A DNA stretch of 64,000 nucleotides from Clostridiaceae bacterium (GCA_910575585.1 CAJTGF010000004.1:62001-126000); one strand, 5' to 3'; counted from the stretch's first letter, positions 1 through 8,581 are shown. Numbers and translations: made by a program. The notes: generated from the sequence alone by a model not told the origin.

Positions 1-72
1 GTGGGAAACGGCGTTTTTTACTGTCCATATGCGAGCGGACCGTATATGTACGCGATGCGCATCAATACTTAG
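1..72 (+). CDS. C-terminal tail of an unidentified protein (partial)
   Basis: An open frame runs from the first base to a TAG at 70-72 and encodes 23 residues ending YMYAMRINT. It converges on the chemoreceptor gene and the two stop regions overlap by 11 bp, as often seen for convergent genes. The peptide is too short to assign, and the start lies outside the window. It could be a chance open frame. Confidence 0.4.
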   Translation: MGNGVFYCPYASGPYMYAMRINT

Positions 73-1876
73 AGTTATCCGCAAAACTGCTGTAGGAACT
101 CTCTGCCTGCGGAAGGGGCGCGGCATAACTGCTGCTGCTGACGTCCGGCTGGGGCTGGACACTGGCAACGCCGGTGTTGTCCTCTAAGCGGAACCGTCCG
201 ATCAATTCCTTGAGCACGTTGGCCTGGCTGGACAGCTCCTCGCTGGCTGCCGCGGACTCTTGGGAGGTGGCGGAGTTGGTCTGCACCACGCTGGAGATCT
301 GATCCACCGCAATGGCGATCTGGGAGATGGAAGCAGTCTGCTCCTCGGCAGCGCCGGCAATCAGGCCTACAGCATCCAGAACCTTCTGGGAGCTACCCAC
401 CACGATCTGGAGGGCCTGGCTGGTTTCGTGGGACAGATCAAGCCCCTCTTTGACTGCTTTTACCGTATCTTCGATCAGGGTGGTAGTGCTCTTGGATGCC
501 TCTGCTGATTTGCTGGCCAGGTTGCGCACCTCGTCGGCTACTACCGCAAAACCTTTGCCGGCGGCGCCGGCCCGGGCAGCTTCTACGGCGGCGTTCAGGG
601 CCAGGATATTGGTCTGGAAGGCGATGTCCTCGATGGTTTTGATCACCTTGCTGATCTCGCTGGAGTGTGTCTCGATCTTGTTCATGGCATTTAAAAGAGA
701 TTCCATATCGCTGAAACATACCCCGATCTGCTGGTGGGACTGTTCGTTTTCTTTCTTGGCGGTCCTGGCATGGGAGGCAGTGGACTCCACCTGCTTGCTT
801 ACGTCCTGGATGGTAGCGGCCAGTTCCTCAACGGAGGATGCCTGCTGCGTAGCGCCCTGAGCCAGAGCCTGGGCTCCGCTGGACACCTGATCGCCGCCGG
901 CGTTGACCTGATCGGCGGCGGACTCGATCTTGGACAGCGTCTCGCTCATGGAGATCTTCATAGAACGCATGGCCTGTAAGATGTTGGCATAATCGCCTAC
1001 ATATGCCTCGGGATTTTTGCTCTTCACGGTAAAGTTGCCCTGGGCCAGTTCCTTCATGCAGTAATTAATATCGCTGATCAGGACTTTGACAGTGTCCGTC
1101 ATATTCCGCATGTTGTCCGCCATCTCTCCCAGCTCGTCGCGGGAGTGGTAGGTGATGGCCACATTCATATCGCCTTTGCTGACCCGGGCAGCCACCTGAC
1201 GCATCTCCTCTACAGGCTTGCGCACGCTGTCGCTCATGGAAAGGGCCAGGAAGATGCTGACCACGACTGCCATCACGATCAGGACGATCACGATGGTGTC
1301 GGCGATACCGGCTAACCGCTCGCTTTCTTCCACGTTGGCCAGGGCGTTGGATTCGGAGGTCTCACAGAGACTGGTCAAAATATCGCGGCTGGAGTCCATG
1401 TGGGGCTTATAGTTGGATTTATATAACGCAAGGGACTCGTCGTCTTTTTGCTGCGCGGCCAGATCCAGGATCTGGGACAGATAGCCGGATGCCTGATTTA
1501 GCTTTTCTTCTACCTGGGTCAGCTGGGAGGATCCGCTCTTGGATGAGCCGGTCATCTTCTGTTCGATTTCCTGCAATTCCTCTACCAGCGTGTACAAGTA
1601 GTCGAAATCGCTTAAAGCGTTGGAATAAGCTTCATCGCTGTACTCTACAATGGTCGACAGGATGTTGCCCCGGGCGGAGAATACGGTGCGGCGGGCATCC
1701 ATGGCTAACGATACGGTTTTAAACTGCAGGTCATAGAACTTCTGCAGCCGTTGGCTCGACTGATTGAGCATAACGATAGAGGTAATACCGACAATGAGCA
1801 GCAGAAACACAATAATAAAATAGGATATGAGCATTCGGCTGCGGATCTTTAAGTTCTTAGTCATTTGATTCAACAT
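62..1876 (-). CDS. Methyl-accepting chemotaxis protein
   Basis: A 604-residue transmembrane chemoreceptor. Hydrophobic segments at about residues 17-37 and 191-213 flank a mostly helical periplasmic-side domain of about 150 residues, consistent with a four-helix-bundle ligand domain. A HAMP linker follows at about 214-266. The cytoplasmic signalling coiled coil carries the conserved hairpin [19 protein letters not shown] at about 419-437, which contacts CheW and the CheA kinase. Glu/Gln-rich heptads on either side fit methylation helices. The C-terminus is a Ser/Pro-rich tail with no CheR-binding pentapeptide. The ATG start follows AGGAG by about 10 bases. No chemotaxis operon genes lie alongside, so it is a scattered receptor; its ligand is unknown. 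I found no sigma-28 promoter upstream. Confidence 0.95.
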   Translation of the reverse strand: MLNQMTKNLKIRSRMLISYFIIVFLLLIVGITSIVMLNQSSQRLQKFYDLQFKTVSLAMDARRTVFSARGNILSTIVEYSDEAYSNALSDFDYLYTLVEELQEIEQKMTGSSKSGSSQLTQVEEKLNQASGYLSQILDLAAQQKDDESLALYKSNYKPHMDSSRDILTSLCETSESNALANVEESERLAGIADTIVIVLIVMAVVVSIFLALSMSDSVRKPVEEMRQVAARVSKGDMNVAITYHSRDELGEMADNMRNMTDTVKVLISDINYCMKELAQGNFTVKSKNPEAYVGDYANILQAMRSMKISMSETLSKIESAADQVNAGGDQVSSGAQALAQGATQQASSVEELAATIQDVSKQVESTASHARTAKKENEQSHQQIGVCFSDMESLLNAMNKIETHSSEISKVIKTIEDIAFQTNILALNAAVEAARAGAAGKGFAVVADEVRNLASKSAEASKSTTTLIEDTVKAVKEGLDLSHETSQALQIVVGSSQKVLDAVGLIAGAAEEQTASISQIAIAVDQISSVVQTNSATSQESAAASEELSSQANVLKELIGRFRLEDNTGVASVQPQPDVSSSSYAAPLPQAESSYSSFADNSKY

Positions 1877-2121
1877 TTCATAAACTCTCCTTTGTTAAAT
1901 TTCACCTTCAAAATTTGTGGACGCATTTTTCAGGCTCCCCCACTGCAGCCTTCCTCTCTTTGGTAAATATTATAGTTGTTCAGACATATTTTCCTATGTC
2001 CTCACCTCCCTTTATAAAATCTTCTTTGTTCATTGTACATCAAAACTGCCCTTTTTAATAGACTGTTTTTATATTTTTTATATAATTTTTAAGTGATGCC
2101 AAACGCACCTAAAAAAGGGGC

Positions 2122-3039
2122 CTAGGGAAGCTGATTTCCGGCAGCTCTGTATATCTGATACCATTCGCTCCTGGTCAGCTCCACTTTTGCGGCATTGGCG
2201 GCATTTTTCAGACGGTCAGAGTTGGTGGTTCCCACGATGACCTGCATTTTGGCCGGATACCGCAGAAGCCATGCGTAAGCGACAGCATCGTTTGTGACGC
2301 CGTATTTTTCTGCCAGGTCATCCAGGACCGAATTTAATTCTTTGTATTCCTCGCTGCCGATAAAGGTCCCGCCAAAGAAGCCTTTTTGGATAGGGGACCA
2401 GGTTTGGATGACCATATCATTCATCCGGCAATATTCCAATGTCCCGGCATCCCGCATGACGGCGGCATCGTTCATCATATTCACATTGATCCCCGCGTCA
2501 ATGAGCGGTGTGTGGGCAGCGCTCATCTGCAGCTGGTTGACGGCCAGGCCGTCGGACAAACGTTTTCCTAGAAATTCCATCTGAAAACGATTCATATTGG
2601 ATACACCGAAATTCAGGACTTTTCCGCTTTTTTTCAGGGTCTGAAAGGCTTCTTCCACCTCATCCGGCTCCATGAGGGCATCGGGCCGATGAAGCAGCAG
2701 GGAATCTAGGTGAGAGACTTTAAGTCTTTTCAGGATCCCGTCTACGGAGCTTAGGATGTAGTCTTTTGAAAAATCATACATGGAGTCATGAATGGCGCAT
2801 TTGGACTGCAGATACAATTTGTTCCTTAAGGCAGGCTGCTGTGAAAGAAGTTCTCCGAAGATCTCCTCGCTTTTTCCGGAAGCGTAAATATCCGCGTGGT
2901 CGAAAAAGTTTATGCCTTCGTCAAGGGCGGTGTGTACATAGTGGTCCAGCTGGCTGCTGGTCATTCCCGCAATGCGCATACAGCCGACGCCGATGACGGA
3001 TACGGGGGTGTTTATGTTGCCGAGTTTTACATATTTCAT
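2122..3039 (-). CDS. Aldo/keto reductase, YdhF-like
   Basis: A 305-residue cytosolic NAD(P)H-dependent oxidoreductase of the aldo/keto reductase superfamily, a TIM barrel. The catalytic tetrad can be placed: Asp47 and Tyr52 in DHADIY, Lys80 in LQSK and His117 in LLLHRPD. A C-terminal cofactor region (VIVGTTNSDRL) is present. The spacing and the LLLHRPDAL segment resemble E. coli YdhF. The length is normal for the family. The ATG follows a GAGAGGGAGA stretch. The gene stands alone, transcribed in the same direction as the chemoreceptor downstream of it. The substrate cannot be deduced. Confidence 0.9.
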   Translation of the reverse strand: MKYVKLGNINTPVSVIGVGCMRIAGMTSSQLDHYVHTALDEGINFFDHADIYASGKSEEIFGELLSQQPALRNKLYLQSKCAIHDSMYDFSKDYILSSVDGILKRLKVSHLDSLLLHRPDALMEPDEVEEAFQTLKKSGKVLNFGVSNMNRFQMEFLGKRLSDGLAVNQLQMSAAHTPLIDAGINVNMMNDAAVMRDAGTLEYCRMNDMVIQTWSPIQKGFFGGTFIGSEEYKELNSVLDDLAEKYGVTNDAVAYAWLLRYPAKMQVIVGTTNSDRLKNAANAAKVELTRSEWYQIYRAAGNQLP

Positions 3040-3167
3040 AACGGACTCTCCCTCTCTTTTCTTAAGTTATAGAATGGTTGGGGGGATTTGTCAAGCGGAT
3101 CCCCTTTTGGGAGAGATTATCATTGTATTGGAGAGGAAGAGATATTAGGGCATCCTAGTTATATTTG

Positions 3168-3196
3168 TTGACAAGATCTTCCATATAAAGTATTAT
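3168..3196 (+). promoter_or_regulatory. Sigma-A promoter, first of three sister promoters
   Basis: TTGACA (3168-3173), a 17-base spacer and TATTAT (3191-3196). The spacer resembles that of the promoter at 3549, sharing the TCTTCCAT core. Downstream lies only a truncated gene end and a terminator, so it probably once drove a gene now deleted. Confidence 0.65.
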
Positions 3197-3263
3197 AAAT
3201 TTGGGGATGCGATATCTATTTTCTATAAAAAGTCAGGATGGATGTCAGCAAGATCTTTAGAAG

Positions 3264-3376
3264 ATAGAAACTGGTATGAGTACGCGAAGTCTGCTACGGA
3301 TGTTGATGTCGATACATCCAGATACTTCCAGGATTGTAAGAGATATTTGGATATTTTGGAGCAGATCAGTTCGTAG
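3264..3376 (+). pseudogene. Duplicated 3' end of the 175-residue gene at 6225
   Basis: These 113 bases match 6640-6752 with only two substitutions that I can see, including the stop codon. The 5' four-fifths of the gene is missing and the sequence upstream of 3264 does not match. This is a recent duplication or recombination scar rather than a functional gene. Confidence 0.85.
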
Positions 3377-3442
3377 GGAGACAGTGAGAGATAAGATCTT
3401 AAAATAAGGTGTTGTAAGGAATTTGGATGGCATCAAATCAGA

Positions 3443-3476
3443 GGGCGGAAAGCAGGAAAAGCTTTCCGCCCTTTTT
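3443..3476 (+). terminator. Rho-independent terminator
   Basis: An 11-bp stem (GGGCGGAAAGC at 3443-3453 pairing with 3461-3471) with a 7-base loop and a following T run. It is nearly the same sequence as the terminator at 8891. Confidence 0.85.
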
Positions 3477-3548
3477 GGGCAGCAGATCAGGGCTCTATGG
3501 CCTATGTGATTTGGTAATGTAAACGTCTTGCGATGCAGAGATCAGCGA

Positions 3549-3577
3549 TTGACAAATTCTTCCATGTGATGTATTAT
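3549..3577 (+). promoter_or_regulatory. Sigma-A promoter of the M56 peptidase gene
   Basis: TTGACA (3549-3554), a 17-base spacer and TATTAT (3572-3577). It is closely related to the promoters at 3168 and 8124. It lies about 115 bases upstream of the M56 gene. The shared spacer is a plausible site for the BlaI-like repressor, but that is inference. Confidence 0.75.
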
Positions 3578-3590
3578 ATTAGAGCGGCCT

Positions 3591-3631
3591 AATAATAACG
3601 AATTATAACGAGTGTAGACGAAGTTAAACGA
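3591..3631 (+). repeat. Four 10-bp direct repeats in the M56 leader
   Basis: Four consecutive 10-base units each end in a TAACG-, TAGACG- or TAAACG-type core followed by A, giving a loose TARACGA motif at exact 10-base spacing. They sit just after the likely transcription start. One helical turn between units would place them on one DNA face, which suits a cooperatively binding regulator. Confidence 0.6.
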
Positions 3632-3692
3632 GAGGTGTATGGCATATGTGGAAAATGGGGGACTTAGTGGACAAAGGAGGCAGGATCATGCA

Positions 3693-5015
3693 ATGATTCA
3701 GAACCTTCTTTTTATGATGTCATTGTCAGGGACGGTTGTGTTTGTTTTTTATCTGGCAATATATCCTGTTGCAAGACGGTATTTTTCCATAAGATGGAGA
3801 TATGGGATATTGAAGATGGCAATGGCGTTTTATTTGATCCCTTTTTCTTTATGTAAGTATGAGATAAGAGGGTTTCTGCGGAATCATTCGGCTTTTTTGC
3901 GGGAGAAGCTGGACTATATGCTTATTGCATCGGCAGTAGATTATGATTATTTGATCATTTTGAACCAAGGGGTTGTACGGATGTCAGAGAAGGTCCAGAT
4001 TATGGTTGCCGGTATGGTTGTTGTCGGATCGATCTCTTTTGTCATAATGGGAAGGGAGGCTGTTCAATACTGGAAAGTAAAAGAAAAGAGGATCTCAAGC
4101 TGGCGATATGCAGCAGATCAGGAGAAGGAGGAGCTGTTTGTAAAACTTAAGGACAGATTGAAGGTAAAGAGAAAGGTCCGGTTAATTTGTTCGGAATACT
4201 GTGGATCGCCGCTGACATGTGGGGTGGTGAGACCGGTTGTCCTATTTCCAGTATGGGATGAGAAGCATAAGATGGATGTCAGGGATGTTGAGTATGTGTT
4301 TAGGCACGAATTGATACATATCAGGCATAATGATGTGCTGGTAAAATGGATCTGTGTGCTGCTGATGGCGGTTCATTGGTTTAATCCCTTTGTGTATCTT
4401 TTATTCCGCGAGATTTCCTGTATAGGCGAGATGTACTGCGACAGTACTGTGATGGAGGGGAAGGGGGAGGAGGAGAGAAAGAAGTATGCGGATCTTATTT
4501 TGAGATCTGCGGTTTCGGAAGGGCATTTAAATCGGTTTGGGGCGGGGATAAGAACAGAAAGTCGTAAAAAAATGTATAAGAGGAGAATTTTAGAGATGAA
4601 ACAGACAAGAAAACATAAGGTATTTTTATCAGCGGTTGTGGCAGTTTTGATTGGTATGGTTGGTGGGATGACGGCTTTGGCGTATACGAAACCGGTGGTT
4701 TTGATAAATGAAATTGATGATGATAATGGAACAGAATTGACGTTTACAACTGAACCTAGAAAATATGAAAAATTAGTGTCTGATCATTTTTTTACAGCGG
4801 ATGATGGGGCTGTCTATGACTTAAGTGGTATGGACGAGAATGATAGAGCGACTTGTATGCATGATTATTCGATACCTGGGATTATTAGTAAGCATGAGAA
4901 GGATGGAGCTGGCTGTATAATAAAAGATTATGAGGCGGCTAAGTGTTCAAAATGTGGAGGGATAAAACTTATAAGATTGATAAGTACTTTATCTTATGTA
5001 TCTTGTCCCCACTAA
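3693..5015 (+). CDS. M56 family (BlaR1-like) membrane metalloprotease
   Basis: A 440-residue integral membrane zinc protease related to BlaR1/MecR1. Several N-terminal membrane segments precede the cytoplasmic zinc site HELIH at about residues 205-209, with a downstream acidic ligand in GEMYCD at about 245-250. A further membrane helix lies at about 310-330. In place of a penicillin-binding sensor domain there is a roughly 110-residue extracytoplasmic tail with Cys/His pairs (CMH, CSKCG, CPH) that looks metal-binding. BlaR1 proteins sense an outside signal and cleave a BlaI repressor. The ATG at 3693 is chosen because AAAGGAGG lies 12 bases upstream; the open frame extends to 3639. A broken blaI-like gene follows directly. 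Loss of the beta-lactam sensor argues against a resistance role. Confidence 0.85.
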   Translation: MIQNLLFMMSLSGTVVFVFYLAIYPVARRYFSIRWRYGILKMAMAFYLIPFSLCKYEIRGFLRNHSAFLREKLDYMLIASAVDYDYLIILNQGVVRMSEKVQIMVAGMVVVGSISFVIMGREAVQYWKVKEKRISSWRYAADQEKEELFVKLKDRLKVKRKVRLICSEYCGSPLTCGVVRPVVLFPVWDEKHKMDVRDVEYVFRHELIHIRHNDVLVKWICVLLMAVHWFNPFVYLLFREISCIGEMYCDSTVMEGKGEEERKKYADLILRSAVSEGHLNRFGAGIRTESRKKMYKRRILEMKQTRKHKVFLSAVVAVLIGMVGGMTALAYTKPVVLINEIDDDNGTELTFTTEPRKYEKLVSDHFFTADDGAVYDLSGMDENDRATCMHDYSIPGIISKHEKDGAGCIIKDYEAAKCSKCGGIKLIRLISTLSYVSCPH

Positions 5016-5029
5016 TTTGAAAAGGAAGT

Positions 5030-5379
5030 ATGCAGGTAAACAAAGGGTATGATCTGACAGGTACAAAGGAATTGATCATGGTGATATTTTGGAATGCCGA
5101 GGAGTCTATGACTGTGAAAGAGATAAGGACTATAAAGTTCAAATACTTAATACGTTTCTGTGTGGTCTGCAGAAAATGAATCTGGTGGAAACAAGGAGAG
5201 AGGTATCATGTAATGTATATTATGCTATCTGTACCAGAGAGCAGCAGATGCATAAATGGACAAAAAAGATCGTAGCAGAGTTTTATGATAATTCCATTGG
5301 GTAGTTTGTAAAGCTTTTTATTGGCGAGGGAAAATTATCAGAGAAAGATGCGGATGAGTTGAGGAAGTTGTGTGAGTGA
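5030..5379 (+). pseudogene. Broken BlaI/MecI-type repressor
   Basis: The frame starting at 5030 (MQVNKGYDLTGTKELIM) aligns with the N-terminus of the intact repressor at 8213. After about 38 codons there is a small deletion and frame change, and a second frame continues from LNTFLCGLQKMNL through the winged helix. A TAG at 5302-5304 replaces an Arg position, after which the homologous tail resumes in frame up to TGA at 5379. An AAAGGAAG ribosome site is kept. Three lesions show it is dead. It sits 15 bases after the M56 gene, so that operon lacks its own repressor. Confidence 0.85.
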
Positions 5380-5509
5380 ATTCAATGGTTTGTTGGGGGA
5401 TGGTCAACCTATAGTAGACGGTTGGAGAGGAGGGGAGAGTGTAATAACTGGTTAGGTATGATTGTTTCTTATACAAAATATATTTTTAGAAAGAAAGGGA
5501 GAAATTAAA

Positions 5510-6214
5510 ATGACAAAGAAATTTAAAGTGTTTATCTCTGTTTTATGTATGTGTATTATGTGTAGTTTTACTGTATTTGCGTCTTCTGACAATGGATATG
5601 TATTATCAGCAGATGATTTTCCAGGTGTGAAAGTATCGAGAGAGACAAAAGGCAATCTTGAGTTTATTCCGATGGACATCAATGAAAATCCAACGGTTAC
5701 GCTATCTGGGGATAAAATGCCGAGAAACCAGATAGGTGAACCTATGGATCAGATGTATTTTTATTATATCTATCTGTACCCAATCGTGAGAATTCCAGAA
5801 ACAGGAGAGGTTGGTACTTTAGGTCTGCCGATGGCTGGAGCAGCCCAGGAGACAAGGCAATACCTTACTGTACGTCATACTCCTGCAGAGACAGCTGCGG
5901 TATATCAGAGGGTCATAGAGGATGGATATGATATGTTGGGGTGGCAGGCCAAAGTGAAATTTCGGTTTGATTTTATTACCCCGATTTCATGGGTCAGAAT
6001 GATTAATTATGTAGAGGCAGTGGATGAAAATGTTCCTCAGCCTCACAATCCATATCAGACATATATTTTAACTTTTAATTCCTATTTCCAGACAAACCCA
6101 TTAGAGGAATATACAGTATCTCTTTCGGGAGATGTCCGTCACTTTGATAAATACGACAAGAAAACAGAGAGAGTTCCTTTTAATGCAAGCGTCACATTAA
6201 ACACAAATCAGTGA
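5510..6214 (+). CDS. Secreted protein of unknown function
   Basis: A 234-residue protein with a clear signal peptide: KKFK, a hydrophobic run, and an Ala-type cleavage site near VFA-SS at about residues 21-24. The mature part is rich in beta-branched residues and aromatics and contains repeated Tyr/Pro stretches (YFYYIYLYPIV). I recognise no domain. The ATG at 5510 follows AAAGGGAGAA; the open frame extends 16 codons further upstream with no better start. The gene is AT-rich and 11 bases from the next gene, so the two are probably co-transcribed. Confidence 0.75.
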   Translation: MTKKFKVFISVLCMCIMCSFTVFASSDNGYVLSADDFPGVKVSRETKGNLEFIPMDINENPTVTLSGDKMPRNQIGEPMDQMYFYYIYLYPIVRIPETGEVGTLGLPMAGAAQETRQYLTVRHTPAETAAVYQRVIEDGYDMLGWQAKVKFRFDFITPISWVRMINYVEAVDENVPQPHNPYQTYILTFNSYFQTNPLEEYTVSLSGDVRHFDKYDKKTERVPFNASVTLNTNQ

Positions 6215-6224
6215 GGGAAGCATT

Positions 6225-6752
6225 ATGACAATGACAACGATCAATGGATTTTCTATCTATGCGGTTACTTCCAAAGAGGTGAAGCCTGGTAAGCCTTCAT
6301 ACTTTGCGGAGCAGTTTTCGAAATGGGTAGAGGGATCAAGAAAGGAAGAACTTTCGCAGGAGGAAATAGAACGATTAAAGAAGAAGTATAATTCTGGGAA
6401 CATGTCAAAAGAAGATTCGGTTTCTTTCATGGGGGAATTGGTAGAGGCCGGGATTATTAGTAAAGTTACAGCAAGAAATATTTATTATGGTTTCGTTCCG
6501 CTTGATGAAAGTAAAGTCGATTTGACAAAGAATCAGAGCTTTTTAACAAAATGTGATGATGCGTATGAAAGGCGAATGAACTTTTCCAGCGACTTTCACG
6601 GTCTTGGAGTCATGGTAGGGACTGGTGGGATAGATTATTATAGAAACTGGTATGAGTACGCAAAGTCTGCTACGGATGTTGATGTCGATACATCCAGATA
6701 CTTCCAGGATTGTAAGAGATATTTGGATATTTTGGAGCAGATAAGTTCGTAG
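6225..6752 (+). CDS. Unknown 175-residue protein, parent of the 3264 fragment
   Basis: A soluble, charged protein with no signal peptide or membrane helix and with a helical, lysine/glutamate-rich middle (about residues 40-65). I do not recognise a family. A GAGGGAAG ribosome site lies just before the ATG. Its last 113 bases recur at 3264-3376 with two changes, showing this locus has been copied in part. It lies between a secreted protein and a chimeric gene in an AT-rich block, consistent with acquired DNA. Confidence 0.7.
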   Translation: MTMTTINGFSIYAVTSKEVKPGKPSYFAEQFSKWVEGSRKEELSQEEIERLKKKYNSGNMSKEDSVSFMGELVEAGIISKVTARNIYYGFVPLDESKVDLTKNQSFLTKCDDAYERRMNFSSDFHGLGVMVGTGGIDYYRNWYEYAKSATDVDVDTSRYFQDCKRYLDILEQISS

Positions 6753-6885
6753 GAACGAGTGGGATGCCAAATATTGTTGATTACTAAAGGTCAACAATAT
6801 TTGGTATAAATAATAATGAAAGTTGTGTTTCACATAAAGCGGTAGATATAACAAGTTTAAATGAATCAATCATAATTTTAATGGT

Positions 6886-7095
6886 TTGAGATCTCCTAAA
6901 GAGTTTAAAGATAATTCTCTGTTATTTTCTCCTTTTAACATGAGCTCAAGGAGCTTTTTTATATTGTTTTTGGAAATAGAAAAGAAGTATGACATCAAAA
7001 TTGCAGATGAATATATTGAAAATAGAAAAATATTAACGTATAATGGATTATTAGAAATTTTAAATAATTATATTTGGAAACAAGGAGAAGGGATA
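6886..7095 (+). pseudogene. Acyl/peptidyl carrier protein-like fragment, in frame with the next gene
   Basis: The 70 codons before the ATG at 7096 are open and read like the C-terminal two-thirds of a carrier protein: a Ser at the phosphopantetheine position (NMSSRSF, in place of the usual DSL), then FLEIEKKYDIKIADEYI with the exact spacing of helices II-III in carrier proteins. There is no good start or ribosome site (only TTG at 6886), and helix I is missing. I read it as a truncated carrier-protein gene joined in frame to the next gene. The family match is from pattern memory and needs a search. Confidence 0.5.
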
Positions 7096-8100
7096 ATGGA
7101 AGTCTTAGGTGTTCAACAAAATTATATCTATTCTAATTTAAACAGTAAAGAGTCTAGTAATACAGACTCACAGTTTTTGCAATATATACATGAGATGTCA
7201 GAAAATAGGGAAATAGATTCTTTTCAATTGTTGGAGAATAAGTATGGAAAAATTATTTATAATGTAGGGGATGCTTCGAACTTTTCTTATTGGGATAGAA
7301 ACGATTTTCCAATTGAACAGTTATTTATGGAAAATATTGATGTAGCAACATTATATAGATGGGAACCTAAGAATAAAAAATCTAATCCATCCGGTTTTGA
7401 AAAAAGCATACAGGATAGGTTAAAAGGTATTAAAGATGGAAGTCGTTCTGTTCTTATTCATCCTAATATAGAGAAGAAGATGAAACAAGATCCTCAATAT
7501 GCAAAATCAATTTACAATATGATAGATACGTATTTCCAGAATGATATTATGATAAATGAAAGCATACTACCGGGTTCAACTTATGCAGATGATGAGGATC
7601 GGACGATCGGATACAAAGATGGTTCCCTGTATGATATTGACACAAATTATGGATTCGGCCCCGGGCAGACGGCATGGATCGACAGCAGACGGGAGCAGAA
7701 TGAGAAGGACAAAGCGGAATACATGAGGGAGAGAGCGGAGACACTGCGCAGGGAGGAGTCCATGCCCAACCGCTATGAACGGGCCTTTGTCGATGTGGAG
7801 AAGCTGGGAGGGGGCAAGATGAATTGGGCTGCTGACGGAAGCTATGGGGATCTGTTCCCAAATGGGGCGTTGGAACAAGGCGGTCAGACCAGTCTGTTTG
7901 ATTATATAGGCGGTGGAACAACAGGTGCGATTCGGGATGAGATGTTAAAGGACGGCATTAGCGCGCCAGAACTGATCACATCTATGTTGAATGAGCGGAT
8001 GACCAACGCTGTGAGAAGCGGAACAGGGGCGCTGGCAAGTGAGATGTTTGGCATACCGGGGACAACTGTGAGGAGAAGAGGGATGAATCTGAGAGCATGA
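7096..8100 (+). CDS. Chimeric unknown protein of 334 residues
   Basis: The ATG at 7096 follows AAGGAGAAGGGATA, a good ribosome site, although the frame is open from 6886. The first 155 codons are AT-rich; from about 7575 the codon use turns GC-rich, so the gene appears to be a mosaic of two sources. The segment SVLIHPNIEKKMKQDPQYA resembles a motif I associate with uncharacterised Lachnospiraceae proteins (possibly DUF6033, unverified). The C-terminal half is charged (RREQNEKDKAEYMRERAE) and ends GIPGTTVRRRGMNLRA. No signal peptide or membrane helix. Function unknown. Confidence 0.65.
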   Translation: MEVLGVQQNYIYSNLNSKESSNTDSQFLQYIHEMSENREIDSFQLLENKYGKIIYNVGDASNFSYWDRNDFPIEQLFMENIDVATLYRWEPKNKKSNPSGFEKSIQDRLKGIKDGSRSVLIHPNIEKKMKQDPQYAKSIYNMIDTYFQNDIMINESILPGSTYADDEDRTIGYKDGSLYDIDTNYGFGPGQTAWIDSRREQNEKDKAEYMRERAETLRREESMPNRYERAFVDVEKLGGGKMNWAADGSYGDLFPNGALEQGGQTSLFDYIGGGTTGAIRDEMLKDGISAPELITSMLNERMTNAVRSGTGALASEMFGIPGTTVRRRGMNLRA

Positions 8101-8123
8101 TGGGCCCCACTCTCTAAAAGATG

Positions 8124-8152
8124 TTGACAAATGGTTTCTGATGATGTAAATA
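8124..8152 (+). promoter_or_regulatory. Promoter of the intact BlaI-like gene, third sister promoter
   Basis: TTGACA (8124-8129), 17-base spacer and a weaker TAAATA (8147-8152). The -35 and the spacer ending GATG echo the promoter at 3549, which suggests one regulator acts on all three, perhaps the repressor encoded here (autoregulation). Confidence 0.6.
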
Positions 8153-8212
8153 CTAATTAACGGGGATGGCTATTTGGGAGATTTGCGTACAATATAAAAG
8201 AGGGTGACTAAG

Positions 8213-8581
8213 ATGAAGCAGAATTTTGGTTTGACAAAGACGGAAGAGCAGATTATGGAATTGTTATGGGAGGCGGAAGATCCTATGACATTTAAAGAGA
8301 TCATGGAAGTGGCGGAAACGAAGTGGAATAAGAGCTGGAAAGTCCAGACACTGAATACATTCCTTTTGGGTCTGCAGAAGATGGACCTAGTGGGGGCGGA
8401 GAAAGGCACGTCCTGCAATCATTACTACGCGTTATGCACCAGAGAACAATTGGTTCACAACTGGACGAAAAAAATGGTGGCAGAGTGTTATGGCAATTCC
8501 TTTGGACGTCTGGTGGCAGCGTTTATCGGGGACGGGGAATTGTCGGAAGAGGATGCCAATGAACTTAGAAAATTGCTGTGA
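8213..8581 (+). CDS. BlaI/MecI/CopY family transcriptional repressor
   Basis: A 122-residue winged-helix repressor of the penicillinase-repressor family. The N-terminal winged helix includes LTKTEEQIMELLWEAED and the recognition region WKVQTLNTFLLGLQKM; the C-terminal helices (about residues 85-122) form the dimer and protease-target region. In the family, dimers bind TACA/TGTA palindromes and are inactivated through cleavage triggered by an M56 membrane protease. The ATG at 8213 is preceded by AGAGGG; an in-frame GTG at 8204 is less well placed. No M56 gene follows; the nearest is 3.2 kb upstream with a dead copy of this repressor beside it, so this protein may control that gene in trans. 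Confidence 0.9.
   Translation: MKQNFGLTKTEEQIMELLWEAEDPMTFKEIMEVAETKWNKSWKVQTLNTFLLGLQKMDLVGAEKGTSCNHYYALCTREQLVHNWTKKMVAECYGNSFGRLVAAFIGDGELSEEDANELRKLL

Noticed and set aside
260-860. Long plus-strand open frames inside the chemoreceptor gene
   Set aside because: They are antisense shadows of a well-supported receptor gene, with low-quality composition and no ribosome sites.
2000-2121. Sigma-28 flagellar promoter for the chemoreceptor
   Set aside because: No TAAA-N15-GCCGATAA-like sequence was found on the minus strand upstream of the gene.
4683-5012. Beta-lactam sensor domain on the M56 protein
   Set aside because: No SxxK, SxN or KTG penicillin-binding motifs in the tail.
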